A DNA stretch of 11,494 nucleotides from Coriobacteriales bacterium (GTDB taxonomy: Bacteria > Actinomycetota > Coriobacteriia > Coriobacteriales > JAEZZM01): positions 1 to 11,494 of the forward strand of contig JASBYZ010000043.1 in assembly GCA_029983705.1 (NCBI GenBank), read 5' to 3'. Made by a program: the position numbers and the translations under genes. This document shows, in pieces, positions 1 through 4,784 of this stretch. Under the pieces are notes generated by a model that worked only from the letters and a program-made list of their open reading frames with translations, was not told the origin of the DNA and did not search any database. Every line of letters starts with the position of its first letter. The first letter of the stretch is position 1.

Positions 1-74
1 AACGGGCGGCAGCTCGTATTTAGCCAATTTATGATCGCGCGACTATAGGTTGATTGGCTCCCCTGAATGCTTTA

Positions 75-86
75 CTAAACGTTTAG
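75..86. repeat. Perfect 12-bp palindrome
   Basis: CTAAACGTTTAG is identical on both strands. A dyad of this size without a loop is more like a dimeric protein binding site than an RNA hairpin. It lies in the gene-free left edge, about 50 nt left of the candidate small-RNA promoter. Function unknown. Confidence 0.5.
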
Positions 87-123
87 CATCTGGCTTACCT
101 TAGTGCCCGTAAACTAGGGTTCC

Positions 124-153
124 TTGACACACTAATGTGTGTCATGCATTAAT
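124..153 (+). promoter_or_regulatory. Candidate promoter with overlapping dyad (small RNA)
   Basis: A perfect -35 box TTGACA lies at 124-129. The best -10 is ATTAAT at 148-153 (4 of 6 matches, 18-nt spacer), so the -10 is only moderate. The inverted repeat GACACAC-TAAT-GTGTGTC (126-143) overlaps the -35 and spacer, which is a typical place for a repressor operator. The predicted start of transcription is at about 158-160, exactly where the downstream hairpin begins. Confidence 0.45.
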
Positions 154-157
154 TTTT

Positions 158-214
158 GGCTGTAGTGTTATGCCCTTCACAATCAGAAGAACGCAGAGAC
201 TACAGCCGTTTTTT
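158..214 (+). ncRNA. Candidate small structured RNA with intrinsic terminator
   Basis: A perfect 9-bp stem GGCTGTAGT (158-166) / ACTACAGCC (199-207) is followed at once by G and six T residues (209-214), which marks an intrinsic terminator for the plus strand only. Inside it, TGC (171-173) can pair with GCA (193-195) and CTTC (175-178) with GAAG (186-189) around a 7-nt loop. This gives one long hairpin with internal loops of about 4-5 nt per side. A TTGACA promoter box sits 34 nt upstream of the stem. The whole unit would be a transcript of about 57 nt. It is not antisense to any gene seen in the window, and no family is identified. An element-borne regulatory RNA, a countertranscript for a replication gene to the left, or a phage-defence RNA of the abiF type are possible. 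Confidence 0.45.
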
Positions 215-258
215 GTGTTCTAATGGGCATCCGCATTTGTGCAGGTAAACGGCTTAAC

Positions 259-270
259 AGAATCGATTCT
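259..270. repeat. Perfect 12-bp palindrome downstream of the leftward operon
   Basis: AGAATCGATTCT lies 12 nt past the last stop codon of the leftward operon. It has no loop and no T-run on the minus strand, so it is a poor terminator. A protein-binding dyad is more likely. Confidence 0.4.
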
Positions 271-282
271 AAGGGGCGTTAA

Positions 283-525
283 TTAGTTCCCACTAGATAT
301 ATTCATCTGTTTGAGCACTTCATCGGCTGGCTGTTCTAAAAAATCGATTGCCTCTTGTTCGGTGTCAAACATCTTTGTGACATGGACTTCGTCTCCCCAG
401 GCATTGGGAAGATGAATTGTAACCTCTGTGCGATATGTGTCTGGAAAGCTTGTAACGCTTACACTAACATCTCCAGGTTCCTTGCAAATTGGAAATCTTG
501 GGTAGTCGATTTTAACTGGCTTCAT
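283..525 (-). CDS. Hypothetical protein, 80 aa (element operon)
   Basis: Not recognised. The 80-residue product is soluble, with no signal peptide or membrane segment. It begins MKPVKIDYPRF and carries an acidic C-terminal half with a likely helix (TEQEAIDFLEQPADEVLKQM). The frame is open further upstream to 633, but the ATG at 525 is preferred. It follows the stop of the preceding gene with only one base between (TAA-A-ATG) and has an AAAGGT Shine-Dalgarno-like sequence 8 nt upstream inside the end of that gene. This arrangement implies translational coupling. It is the last gene of a four-gene leftward cluster on the presumed mobile element, so an accessory or regulatory role is likely, but no function can be assigned. 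Confidence 0.6.
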   Translation of the reverse strand: MKPVKIDYPRFPICKEPGDVSVSVTSFPDTYRTEVTIHLPNAWGDEVHVTKMFDTEQEAIDFLEQPADEVLKQMNISSGN

Positions 526-526
526 T

Positions 527-817
527 TTACTTACCTTTATTTTTGTTTGATACGGGCAAATCCCATATATCATCAAGGATGTTAAGCGTGTGCTGCATCT
601 TTTCGATAAACTCACTAAGTCGCATGGGCTCAATCACTGCACCATCCGGCACGGGTGGATTGCTTTCGTCACCCTCATTCTTGCTAAGCATATAATCGAC
701 TGCCAGACCGTCAAGGATGTATGCCCCAACGCCAACATCCCCAAACTCGCTCAAGTCCTGGCGCGCTTCTTCAAGGATACGCTGAAACTGATTGCGGGTG
801 TATTCTAGCTCATCCAT
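527..817 (-). CDS. Hypothetical protein, 96 aa (element operon)
   Basis: Not recognised. The 96-residue product is acidic and mainly helical. The N-terminus (MDELEYTRNQFQRILEEARQ) looks like an amphipathic or coiled-coil helix, and a second helical stretch lies near residues 66-84. There are no cysteine clusters, catalytic motifs or membrane segments. The ATG at 817 has an AGGA sequence about 11 nt upstream, a slightly long spacing. It lies 41 nt downstream of the HTH gene and only 1 nt upstream of the next gene, so it belongs to the same leftward operon. Small acidic proteins are common as accessory or anti-defence factors on phages and integrative elements, but nothing here proves such a role. 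Confidence 0.65.
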   Translation of the reverse strand: MDELEYTRNQFQRILEEARQDLSEFGDVGVGAYILDGLAVDYMLSKNEGDESNPPVPDGAVIEPMRLSEFIEKMQHTLNILDDIWDLPVSNKNKGK

Positions 818-858
818 TCTATCGGAATTCCTTCTACTCTAAGCGAATTTGCACTCAA

Positions 859-1062
859 TCATCGAGCGCGCTCTCTTTCATATCCTTCTGCAGCTTTGCG
901 CGGCACCAGGTATACCTTTTTTGTGCCGCTCCCGACCGAATATGCAGGGAGCTTGCCGTCGTGGATGCATAAGTTAACGAATGTGCGAGACACACCCATG
1001 ATGCCCGCTGCTTCACTTGCAGGAACTAGCCCATCGAGTATGCGTTGAATATCGTCTCCCAT
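859..1062 (-). CDS. Excisionase-type helix-turn-helix protein, 67 aa
   Basis: A small DNA-binding protein of the MerR-like/excisionase winged-helix class. Residues about 13-45 (PASEAAGIMGVSRTFVNLCI, then HDGKLPAY) match the usual layout: a helix, GVSR at the turn, a recognition helix, then a 'G.LPA' wing. SGTKKVYLVPRKAAEGY fits the wing and last helix. In integrative elements such proteins bind near the attachment site to favour excision, or act as small regulators. The start is well defined: its ATG overlaps the TAA of the upstream gene as TAATG, giving translational coupling. It lies about 800 nt from the tRNA-derived att site. An excisionase (Xis) role is inferred from fold and context; a transcription regulator is the alternative. 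Confidence 0.75.
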   Translation of the reverse strand: MGDDIQRILDGLVPASEAAGIMGVSRTFVNLCIHDGKLPAYSVGSGTKKVYLVPRKAAEGYERERAR

Positions 1063-1589
1063 TAGATTGCCTTTCTATACTCGCTTGCATCGCTCTCACC
1101 CATCTCTTGTTTGCTGTAGAAGAAGCGTCTATCGTCGCCTGCTGCAAATCTTAGCTCATCATGACCGTTCCATTCGCCGTAGCAATCATGCTCAAAGAGC
1201 TCTGGAGCATCTTTAAACAGATCAAGAAAGCTGTACTCGATGACCTTCTTAACGCGCTTAACCTCTCTAAACTCGGTAGGCTCTGCAAGCTCTTCTACTG
1301 GCTCTTCTTGTGAGACATCATCAATTGATTGCTCATCGAGCTCGTAAAAGTCGGTGCAGTTGTAGAACTTGCCCGTGTGATGCCAGCTTGAGCAGGTGAA
1401 AAAGTTGTCGAAGAGTTCTGCCTTCTTGAGGCTTAGGATGTCGGTGTTGAGATATAGGAAGTTGGTGTCAAGATATTCGTTAATAGCATCTACCATTGCA
1501 GCTTTAGTCCACTTGCTCTTAGGCATCTCGCCGTGAATGTAAGCCTTCACTGCGTTGTTGCTCATGCTCTTACCGTTGTATCCTGCCAT
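1062..1589 (-). CDS. Phage/ICE-type conserved hypothetical protein, 175 aa
   Basis: First gene of the leftward element operon. The N-terminus (GYNGKSMSNNAVKAYIHGE, then a KWTK segment) and a central aromatic motif SSWHHTGKFYNCTDFYELD (about residues 67-85) resemble conserved hypothetical proteins I recall from Firmicute and Actinobacterial phages and conjugative elements. Their biochemical role is not known to me. The His pair with nearby Cys, Tyr and Asp could bind a metal or nucleic acid, but this is speculation. An acidic linker (about 87-105) separates it from a charged C-terminal part. The ATG at 1589 has a strong AAGGA Shine-Dalgarno 7 nt upstream. A near-consensus promoter lies at 1621-1649. 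The stop overlaps the start of the HTH gene by one base. Confidence 0.7.
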   Translation of the reverse strand: MAGYNGKSMSNNAVKAYIHGEMPKSKWTKAAMVDAINEYLDTNFLYLNTDILSLKKAELFDNFFTCSSWHHTGKFYNCTDFYELDEQSIDDVSQEEPVEELAEPTEFREVKRVKKVIEYSFLDLFKDAPELFEHDCYGEWNGHDELRFAAGDDRRFFYSKQEMGESDASEYRKAI

Positions 1590-1620
1590 TGTTCTGTCCT
1601 TTCCTCAACTCTGTAAATAT

Positions 1621-1649
1621 AGTATACGTGATTACTTTATAGTTGTCAA
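1621..1649 (-). promoter_or_regulatory. Strong promoter of the leftward element operon
   Basis: On the minus strand TTGACA (1649-1644) and TATACT (1626-1621) are separated by exactly 17 nt, an almost ideal vegetative promoter. It lies 31 nt upstream of the first ATG of the operon (1589). It is the best promoter match found in the window. Confidence 0.85.
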
Positions 1650-1661
1650 GTAACTTTATAG
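1634..1661. promoter_or_regulatory. Pair of 9-bp direct repeats flanking the -35 box (candidate operator)
   Basis: ACTTTATAG occurs at 1634-1642 and again at 1653-1661, a 19-bp period (close to two helical turns), bracketing the TTGACA box at 1644-1649. A regulator bound here would cover the promoter, so this is a candidate autoregulatory operator, perhaps for an element repressor or for the operon's own HTH protein. Confidence 0.45.
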
Positions 1662-1737
1662 AGAATTTAAAAAAGTTTTCAACAGAGTTTTTTCAAAGAA
1701 AATTAAACAAAAATAAAATATATAAAACTAGGTATAT

Positions 1738-1789
1738 TTCACACGATTTCACGAGAGCATGAAAAACTACGAAAAACTACGAAAAACTA
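1738..1789. repeat. Tandem 10-bp repeats, candidate arm-type binding sites
   Basis: GAAAAACTAC is repeated at 1761-1770 and 1771-1780, and again at 1781-1789 with the last base changed. Just upstream, TTTCACACGA (1738-1747) and TTTCACGAGA (1748-1757) form a second pair with the same 10-bp period. The repeats lie about 70-120 nt from the tRNA-derived core, where tyrosine integrases and excisionases bind arm-type sites. The period is close to one helical turn, which would place all sites on one face of the DNA. Confidence 0.55.
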
Positions 1790-1855
1790 AAAATCAGTTA
1801 TTAGTATATTACCTGCGCAAATAATAATAAATTATCAAATTAATATATATCATTG

Positions 1856-1883
1856 AGGGGTTCGAATCCCCAACGGCCCACCA
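1856..1883 (+). other. tRNA 3'-end fragment: attachment site of the integrated element
   Basis: GGGG-TTCGAAT-CCCC (1857-1871) is a complete T-arm. It is followed by an acceptor 3' strand ACGGCCC (1873-1879), discriminator A and CCA (1881-1883). The matching 5' strand would be GGGCCGT, which fits tRNA-Lys of many Actinobacteria (type assigned by inference). No D-arm, anticodon arm or 5' acceptor strand lies upstream, only AT-rich DNA. A lone 3' copy is what remains at the far end of an element that inserted into a tRNA gene and restored it at the other end. From its orientation the element lies to the left. Confidence 0.75.
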
Positions 1884-1940
1884 TATAAAATACCTGGTAA
1901 TCATATAAATTAAATCTCAATAGATTAGACTATGTATCTT

Positions 1941-1961
1941 CGTGCCCGATGCGTGCCCGAT
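1941..1961. repeat. Tandem CGTGCCCGAT repeat
   Basis: CGTGCCCGAT at 1941-1950 is repeated at 1952-1961 with an 11-bp period, between the attachment site and the end of the Fic-like gene. The core GTGCCCG also occurs at 103-109. It may be a recombinase or regulator site, or a relic of earlier insertions. Function not known. Confidence 0.4.
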
Positions 1962-1974
1962 ATTTTAAAATACC

Positions 1975-3474
1975 CTATTTAGAAAGCAGGTCAGCTTTTA
2001 ACTCATCCATATCTGTATAGCCTTTAATGTTTGGGTCAGAAGCTATACGTCTACCTTCTTCTATAGCAGCTATAGTTTCATTATTAGGAGAGTCTAACTT
2101 TAAATCTAACGGTAGGCTATTTTTTCTGTTTATAACTTTTAAAAATTGATTTACCTTCATGTTTATCTGCCTATCCCGATCAATTTTAAACTCAGAAGAT
2201 AAAAGCATTGCTCTGCTGGCTTTTTCTGTAAGGTTAGGAAAATCAAAATCCTCACTTTCAAGGCCTAAATCTCTATCTACTAACTTAAGGCCTGCTTGTG
2301 TTTGTTCCATCAATTCATAGGCATGTACGGAATCAGTAAGATCATTAAAGAGCTCTTTAACCAGGGGAGTAGCCGTATATACAAATGAGTGACCTTGTTT
2401 AGTAGTTTCTAAAAGGCCTTGGTTCACAAGCTTATTAAAGTCTACATTAGCAGTTGAATATGCAACATGGTATTCATCAATGTGAGCTTGTAGAGTAAAT
2501 TCTGCATCTTGGTGCAAAAGCGCTTCAATTAAAATAGCCTCTTGTCGTGAGTTAAAGCGACCTGTTCTATGGAGGGCTTCAGCATTTAAAGACCTGTGAA
2601 TAGTCATTCTGTAAAGCTTAGTTCTAAGCCACCTAAGCTCATCAACCATAATTGCCAGATACTGCTCGACTGCATCAGTGACGTCTATATGATCATCGTA
2701 TTCAACGATTGAATCTTTAAGCGATTTTATATTTTTAAGCGAGGTATTGAATTCTTTTTGTAAGGCCCAGCTATAAAACAAGAAGAGCGGTTTTGCTAAG
2801 GTAAGAAGCGGAAGTCGTAAGAGGTGTAATAAAATATGCTGCACTACAATACCCACAGCAGCATTAGCAGTAGGAAAAGGCTTTAAGCTTGTAAAGATAA
2901 TTGGCATCATTAAAGCATCAAGCAAGCGCTCTGAAAGTCTTAAATCTTCAAAGCGATTAGTGCGCTCAACAATCCTGCTTAAAATAGCCTGAGTTCGCTT
3001 AGCACTGACGCGCTGCTCTTCTGAGCTAAGGGGAGGCTCAATTACAACGCTTACACCTCTCGTAATCTCTGTATAAAAGTACATAAACCGATCTTGGTCT
3101 AAGGGCTCAATTATTAGATTTGGAATATCTCTGAGAAGTGCATGGGTATTTGCAAGCATGCGCTCAACACTTGTGGTAATACGCTTATCGCCTAACATAA
3201 GCTCAAAAAGCTTTTGTTCGTTATAGCTCCACTTATCAAGGCTTGCCACAGTTTGAATCTCATTATTAATAGTTTCGATAAAGAAGTGTCTGCCTTCAGG
3301 AGTATGGATGACTCCGTTAGAATTAAGAAATGTTGAACCGGTGCCGTCTAATATAAGATTGTCGGCCAAAAGCCCAATTGCACGCGTCTTTTTATACATT
3401 AAGGGCTTGTCTTTAGAGCTGATAAACGGTGTATCGATTTTTGAAAATAATACGCGTGTACCTTTAGTCTGCAA
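1975..3474 (-). CDS. Fic-fold protein with dead catalytic motif and RelB/DinJ-like C-terminus
   Basis: A 499-residue soluble protein. Residues 197-209 (LKPFPTANAAVGI) align with the Fic AMP-transferase loop HxFxDGNGRxxR but have lost H, D, both G, and both R; only F200, N204 and the later G208 remain. AMP transfer is therefore unlikely. Residues about 307-370 fit the winged helix found C-terminal in many Fic proteins (YSTANVDFNKLVNQGLLE). Residues about 437-499 (FLKVINRKNSLPLDLKL, then ETIAAIEEGRRIASDP and KGYTDMDELKADLL) closely resemble the C-terminal half of RelB/DinJ antitoxins; that likeness is from memory of the family. The TTG start at 3474 has AGAGGG 8 nt upstream; an ATG at residue 26 is the alternative. 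No RelE/YafQ toxin gene follows. It may be a DNA-binding regulator derived from a toxin-antitoxin locus. The frame is intact. Confidence 0.75.
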   Translation of the reverse strand: MQTKGTRVLFSKIDTPFISSKDKPLMYKKTRAIGLLADNLILDGTGSTFLNSNGVIHTPEGRHFFIETINNEIQTVASLDKWSYNEQKLFELMLGDKRITTSVERMLANTHALLRDIPNLIIEPLDQDRFMYFYTEITRGVSVVIEPPLSSEEQRVSAKRTQAILSRIVERTNRFEDLRLSERLLDALMMPIIFTSLKPFPTANAAVGIVVQHILLHLLRLPLLTLAKPLFLFYSWALQKEFNTSLKNIKSLKDSIVEYDDHIDVTDAVEQYLAIMVDELRWLRTKLYRMTIHRSLNAEALHRTGRFNSRQEAILIEALLHQDAEFTLQAHIDEYHVAYSTANVDFNKLVNQGLLETTKQGHSFVYTATPLVKELFNDLTDSVHAYELMEQTQAGLKLVDRDLGLESEDFDFPNLTEKASRAMLLSSEFKIDRDRQINMKVNQFLKVINRKNSLPLDLKLDSPNNETIAAIEEGRRIASDPNIKGYTDMDELKADLLSK

Positions 3475-3558
3475 ATTTGCTACCCTCTAACTAGATTTAC
3501 TTTACTAGCATGATGTACCCAATTGTACTCTAAAATGTTAACACGTTTAAACTTTATC

Positions 3559-3564
3559 AAAGGA
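3559..3564 (+). promoter_or_regulatory. Shine-Dalgarno deciding the NIF3-like start
   Basis: AAAGGA sits 6 nt before the ATG at 3571. The frame is open upstream to 3523, but that start lacks such a site and would add 16 residues not expected in the family. Confidence 0.7.
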
Positions 3565-3570
3565 CAAACT

Positions 3571-3909
3571 ATGTTTTATAAAGTTGAAGTATTCATACCC
3601 GAGAACAATGTTGAGCAGTTCATTTTTGAGCTAAATGAGCGAGGCTACCTCAAAGATGGACCTTACGATAATGTTTTTGCAGCTAGCCCGGTTATGGGAC
3701 ACTGGAGACCTTTAGAGGGCTCTCATCCTCACATTGGTGCTACCAATGAGTTGTCATGTGAAAAGGAAATGAAGCTTGAATTTAGGATTAAAAAAGCTGA
3801 CATTATACCGGCACTCCAAATCATGAAAGATGCACATCCCTATGAAGTGCCGGTAATTAACGTGCTTGAAATCTTAGATTGGCAGTTTCTCATCGCTCAA
3901 GATAAATGA
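3571..3909 (+). CDS. Small NIF3/YqfO-type (CutA-like fold) protein, 112 aa
   Basis: The product resembles stand-alone versions of the domain inserted in NIF3/YqfO proteins, a ferredoxin-like fold related to CutA and PII. The family hallmarks are visible: MFYKVEVFIPENNVEQF at the N-terminus (first strand and helix), GHWRPLEGSHPHIG near residues 43-56, and AHPYEVPVINV near the C-terminus. Family members are widespread but their function is not established; ligand sensing or metal-related roles have been suggested for the fold. It is 112 residues, a little longer than usual, because the C-terminus (DWQFLIAQDK) extends into the 36-nt overlap with the convergent dioxygenase gene. It is divergent from the Fic-like gene, with 96 nt between them. 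Confidence 0.8.
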   Translation: MFYKVEVFIPENNVEQFIFELNERGYLKDGPYDNVFAASPVMGHWRPLEGSHPHIGATNELSCEKEMKLEFRIKKADIIPALQIMKDAHPYEVPVINVLEILDWQFLIAQDK

Positions 3910-4662
3910 GGACATAGAGATTGAACCTAGATCGTAGTTTCTGTTAAAAGTTTGGGCCTTATTGCCCTCTGATGCACCTAAGGCAAACAAAAGAGGGTAG
4001 TAGTGGTCTGGGTACGGAGCTGCATAAAGGGCGACGGGGTGCTCTTTATACTCAACAGGAATCTGGTATCTTCTAGCTTCAATACCGTCAACTATATAGC
4101 TATCAAATGATTTTGTAAGCTTGCTGCCACCTTTGTGTCCCCATTCAACTTCAGATAAATTGTGGACTAAATTTCCACTGCCCATCACCAGATAGCCCTC
4201 ATCTCTCAAGAAAGAAAGAGAAGCTCCCAAGTCATAAATCTCCTGAGGGCTCGCAAGGCCATTGGTGCTTATTTGCACGACAGGGATATCCGCCTCAGGA
4301 AATACGTGGCAAAGTACGGTCCATATGCCGTGGTCAATACCCCATTCGTAATTGATAACTACCTTAGAATTTAAGTCTAGAACTTTATGTGCAAGCTTCT
4401 TATCGCCCGAAGCAGGATAGCTTAGAGCATAGAGCTCATCTGGAAAGCCATACATATCATAAATTTGCTCAGGCTTTTCTTGATCTTGAACATAAAAGCC
4501 TTTGGTAAACCAGTGTGCTGACATCGATAAAATTGCCTTTGGTTTTCCAAAGTGCTCAATAATAAGCTCGCCAAGTTTCTTAAAAGACTTGGTGTTGCTA
4601 TTTTTCTCAAGTGCAATCATTGGACTACCATGTCCAAAAAATATTGATGGCATCTTTTTCAT
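3874..4662 (-). CDS. DODA-type extradiol ring-cleavage dioxygenase (YgiD-like)
   Basis: A class III extradiol dioxygenase family protein of 262 aa, the normal length for bacterial 4,5-DOPA dioxygenase/YgiD. These are metal enzymes that open catechol-type rings; the natural substrate of most bacterial members is uncertain. Visible motifs: FFGHGSPM (H11), SMSAHWF (H50), MYGFPDELYALSYPASGD (70-87), YEWGIDHGIWTVL (H111), MGSGNLVHNL (H167) and PYPDHYYPLLFALGA (H220). The histidines are the expected metal ligands and catalytic residues. The ATG at 4662 has a weak AGAG 8 nt upstream; a second ATG three codons on is possible. It ends LGSISMSSFI followed by eight extra residues lying in the tail-to-tail overlap with the NIF3-like gene. 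An oxygen-using enzyme in a likely anaerobe would be noteworthy, and a detoxifying role is possible. Confidence 0.88.
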   Translation of the reverse strand: MKKMPSIFFGHGSPMIALEKNSNTKSFKKLGELIIEHFGKPKAILSMSAHWFTKGFYVQDQEKPEQIYDMYGFPDELYALSYPASGDKKLAHKVLDLNSKVVINYEWGIDHGIWTVLCHVFPEADIPVVQISTNGLASPQEIYDLGASLSFLRDEGYLVMGSGNLVHNLSEVEWGHKGGSKLTKSFDSYIVDGIEARRYQIPVEYKEHPVALYAAPYPDHYYPLLFALGASEGNKAQTFNRNYDLGSISMSSFILSDEKLPI

Positions 4663-4736
4663 TCTTGCACTCTTTTACTTTTAGAAATTACCTATACTTG
4701 GATACCCAATATCTAGCCTTTAGCTTTGCAAATACT

Positions 4737-4742
4737 TATAAT
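4737..4742 (+). promoter_or_regulatory. Consensus -10 box for the NDH-2-like gene
   Basis: A perfect TATAAT lies 43 nt before the GTG at 4785. No good -35 box is visible at 16-18 nt. The predicted transcription start, near 4749, is almost on top of the ATG at 4752, which argues against that ATG as the start codon. Confidence 0.5.
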
Positions 4743-4771
4743 GAGTGAAATATGAAGTTTGTAACGAAATT

Positions 4772-4779
4772 AAGGGGAG
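4772..4779 (+). promoter_or_regulatory. Strong Shine-Dalgarno deciding a GTG start
   Basis: AAGGGGAG lies 5 nt before the GTG at 4785. The upstream in-frame ATG at 4752 has no comparable site. Confidence 0.75.
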
Positions 4780-4784
4780 CGCTT

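Larger units (their letters stand above)
1..282. other. Structured non-coding left edge of the element
   Basis: No convincing protein gene is visible here. A plus-strand reading frame open from the left edge ends at a TAG at 46-48 and is too short to identify. Structure seen: inverted repeat AGCCAAT (22-28) / ATTGGCT (53-59); a perfect 12-bp palindrome CTAAACGTTTAG (75-86); inverted repeat GACACAC (126-132) / GTGTGTC (137-143) overlapping a TTGACA box; a long hairpin with a T-run (158-214); and a perfect palindrome AGAATCGATTCT (259-270). Such density suggests a regulatory, replication or transfer region of the mobile element, but its role is not shown by the sequence. Confidence 0.5.
1590..1974. 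other. 385-nt gene-free attachment region
   Basis: No gene is seen. From right to left it holds the 3' flank of the Fic-like gene with a tandem CGTGCCCGAT repeat, the tRNA-derived attachment sequence, an AT-rich stretch (about 1660-1855), a series of 10-bp repeats (1738-1789), and the promoter of the leftward element operon. The composition is much more AT-rich than either neighbour. Confidence 0.7.

Noticed and set aside
199..214. Terminator of the leftward element operon
   Set aside because: The T-run follows the stem only on the plus strand; on the minus strand the stem is followed by A residues.
526..633. A longer N-terminus for the 80-aa element protein starting at 633
   Set aside because: It would overlap the upstream gene by 107 nt; the ATG at 525 directly after that gene's stop, with a Shine-Dalgarno, is far better.
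355..972. Several open frames on the plus strand opposite the leftward operon
   Set aside because: They lie antisense to better supported genes with coupled starts, lack Shine-Dalgarno sequences and have no recognisable protein character.
1738..1789. CRISPR array
   Set aside because: The repeats are only 10 bp with no spacers and no cas genes are present.
1856..1883. A functional complete tRNA gene
   Set aside because: Only the T-arm and acceptor 3' strand exist; upstream is AT-rich with no D or anticodon arm.
3523..3570. 16 extra N-terminal residues for the NIF3-like protein
   Set aside because: The family starts near MFYKVEVF, and AAAGGA lies 6 nt before the ATG at 3571.
4752..4784. ATG at 4752 as start of the NDH-2-like gene
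   Set aside because: It has no Shine-Dalgarno and lies almost at the predicted transcription start after TATAAT, while the GTG at 4785 has AAGGGGAG at good spacing.
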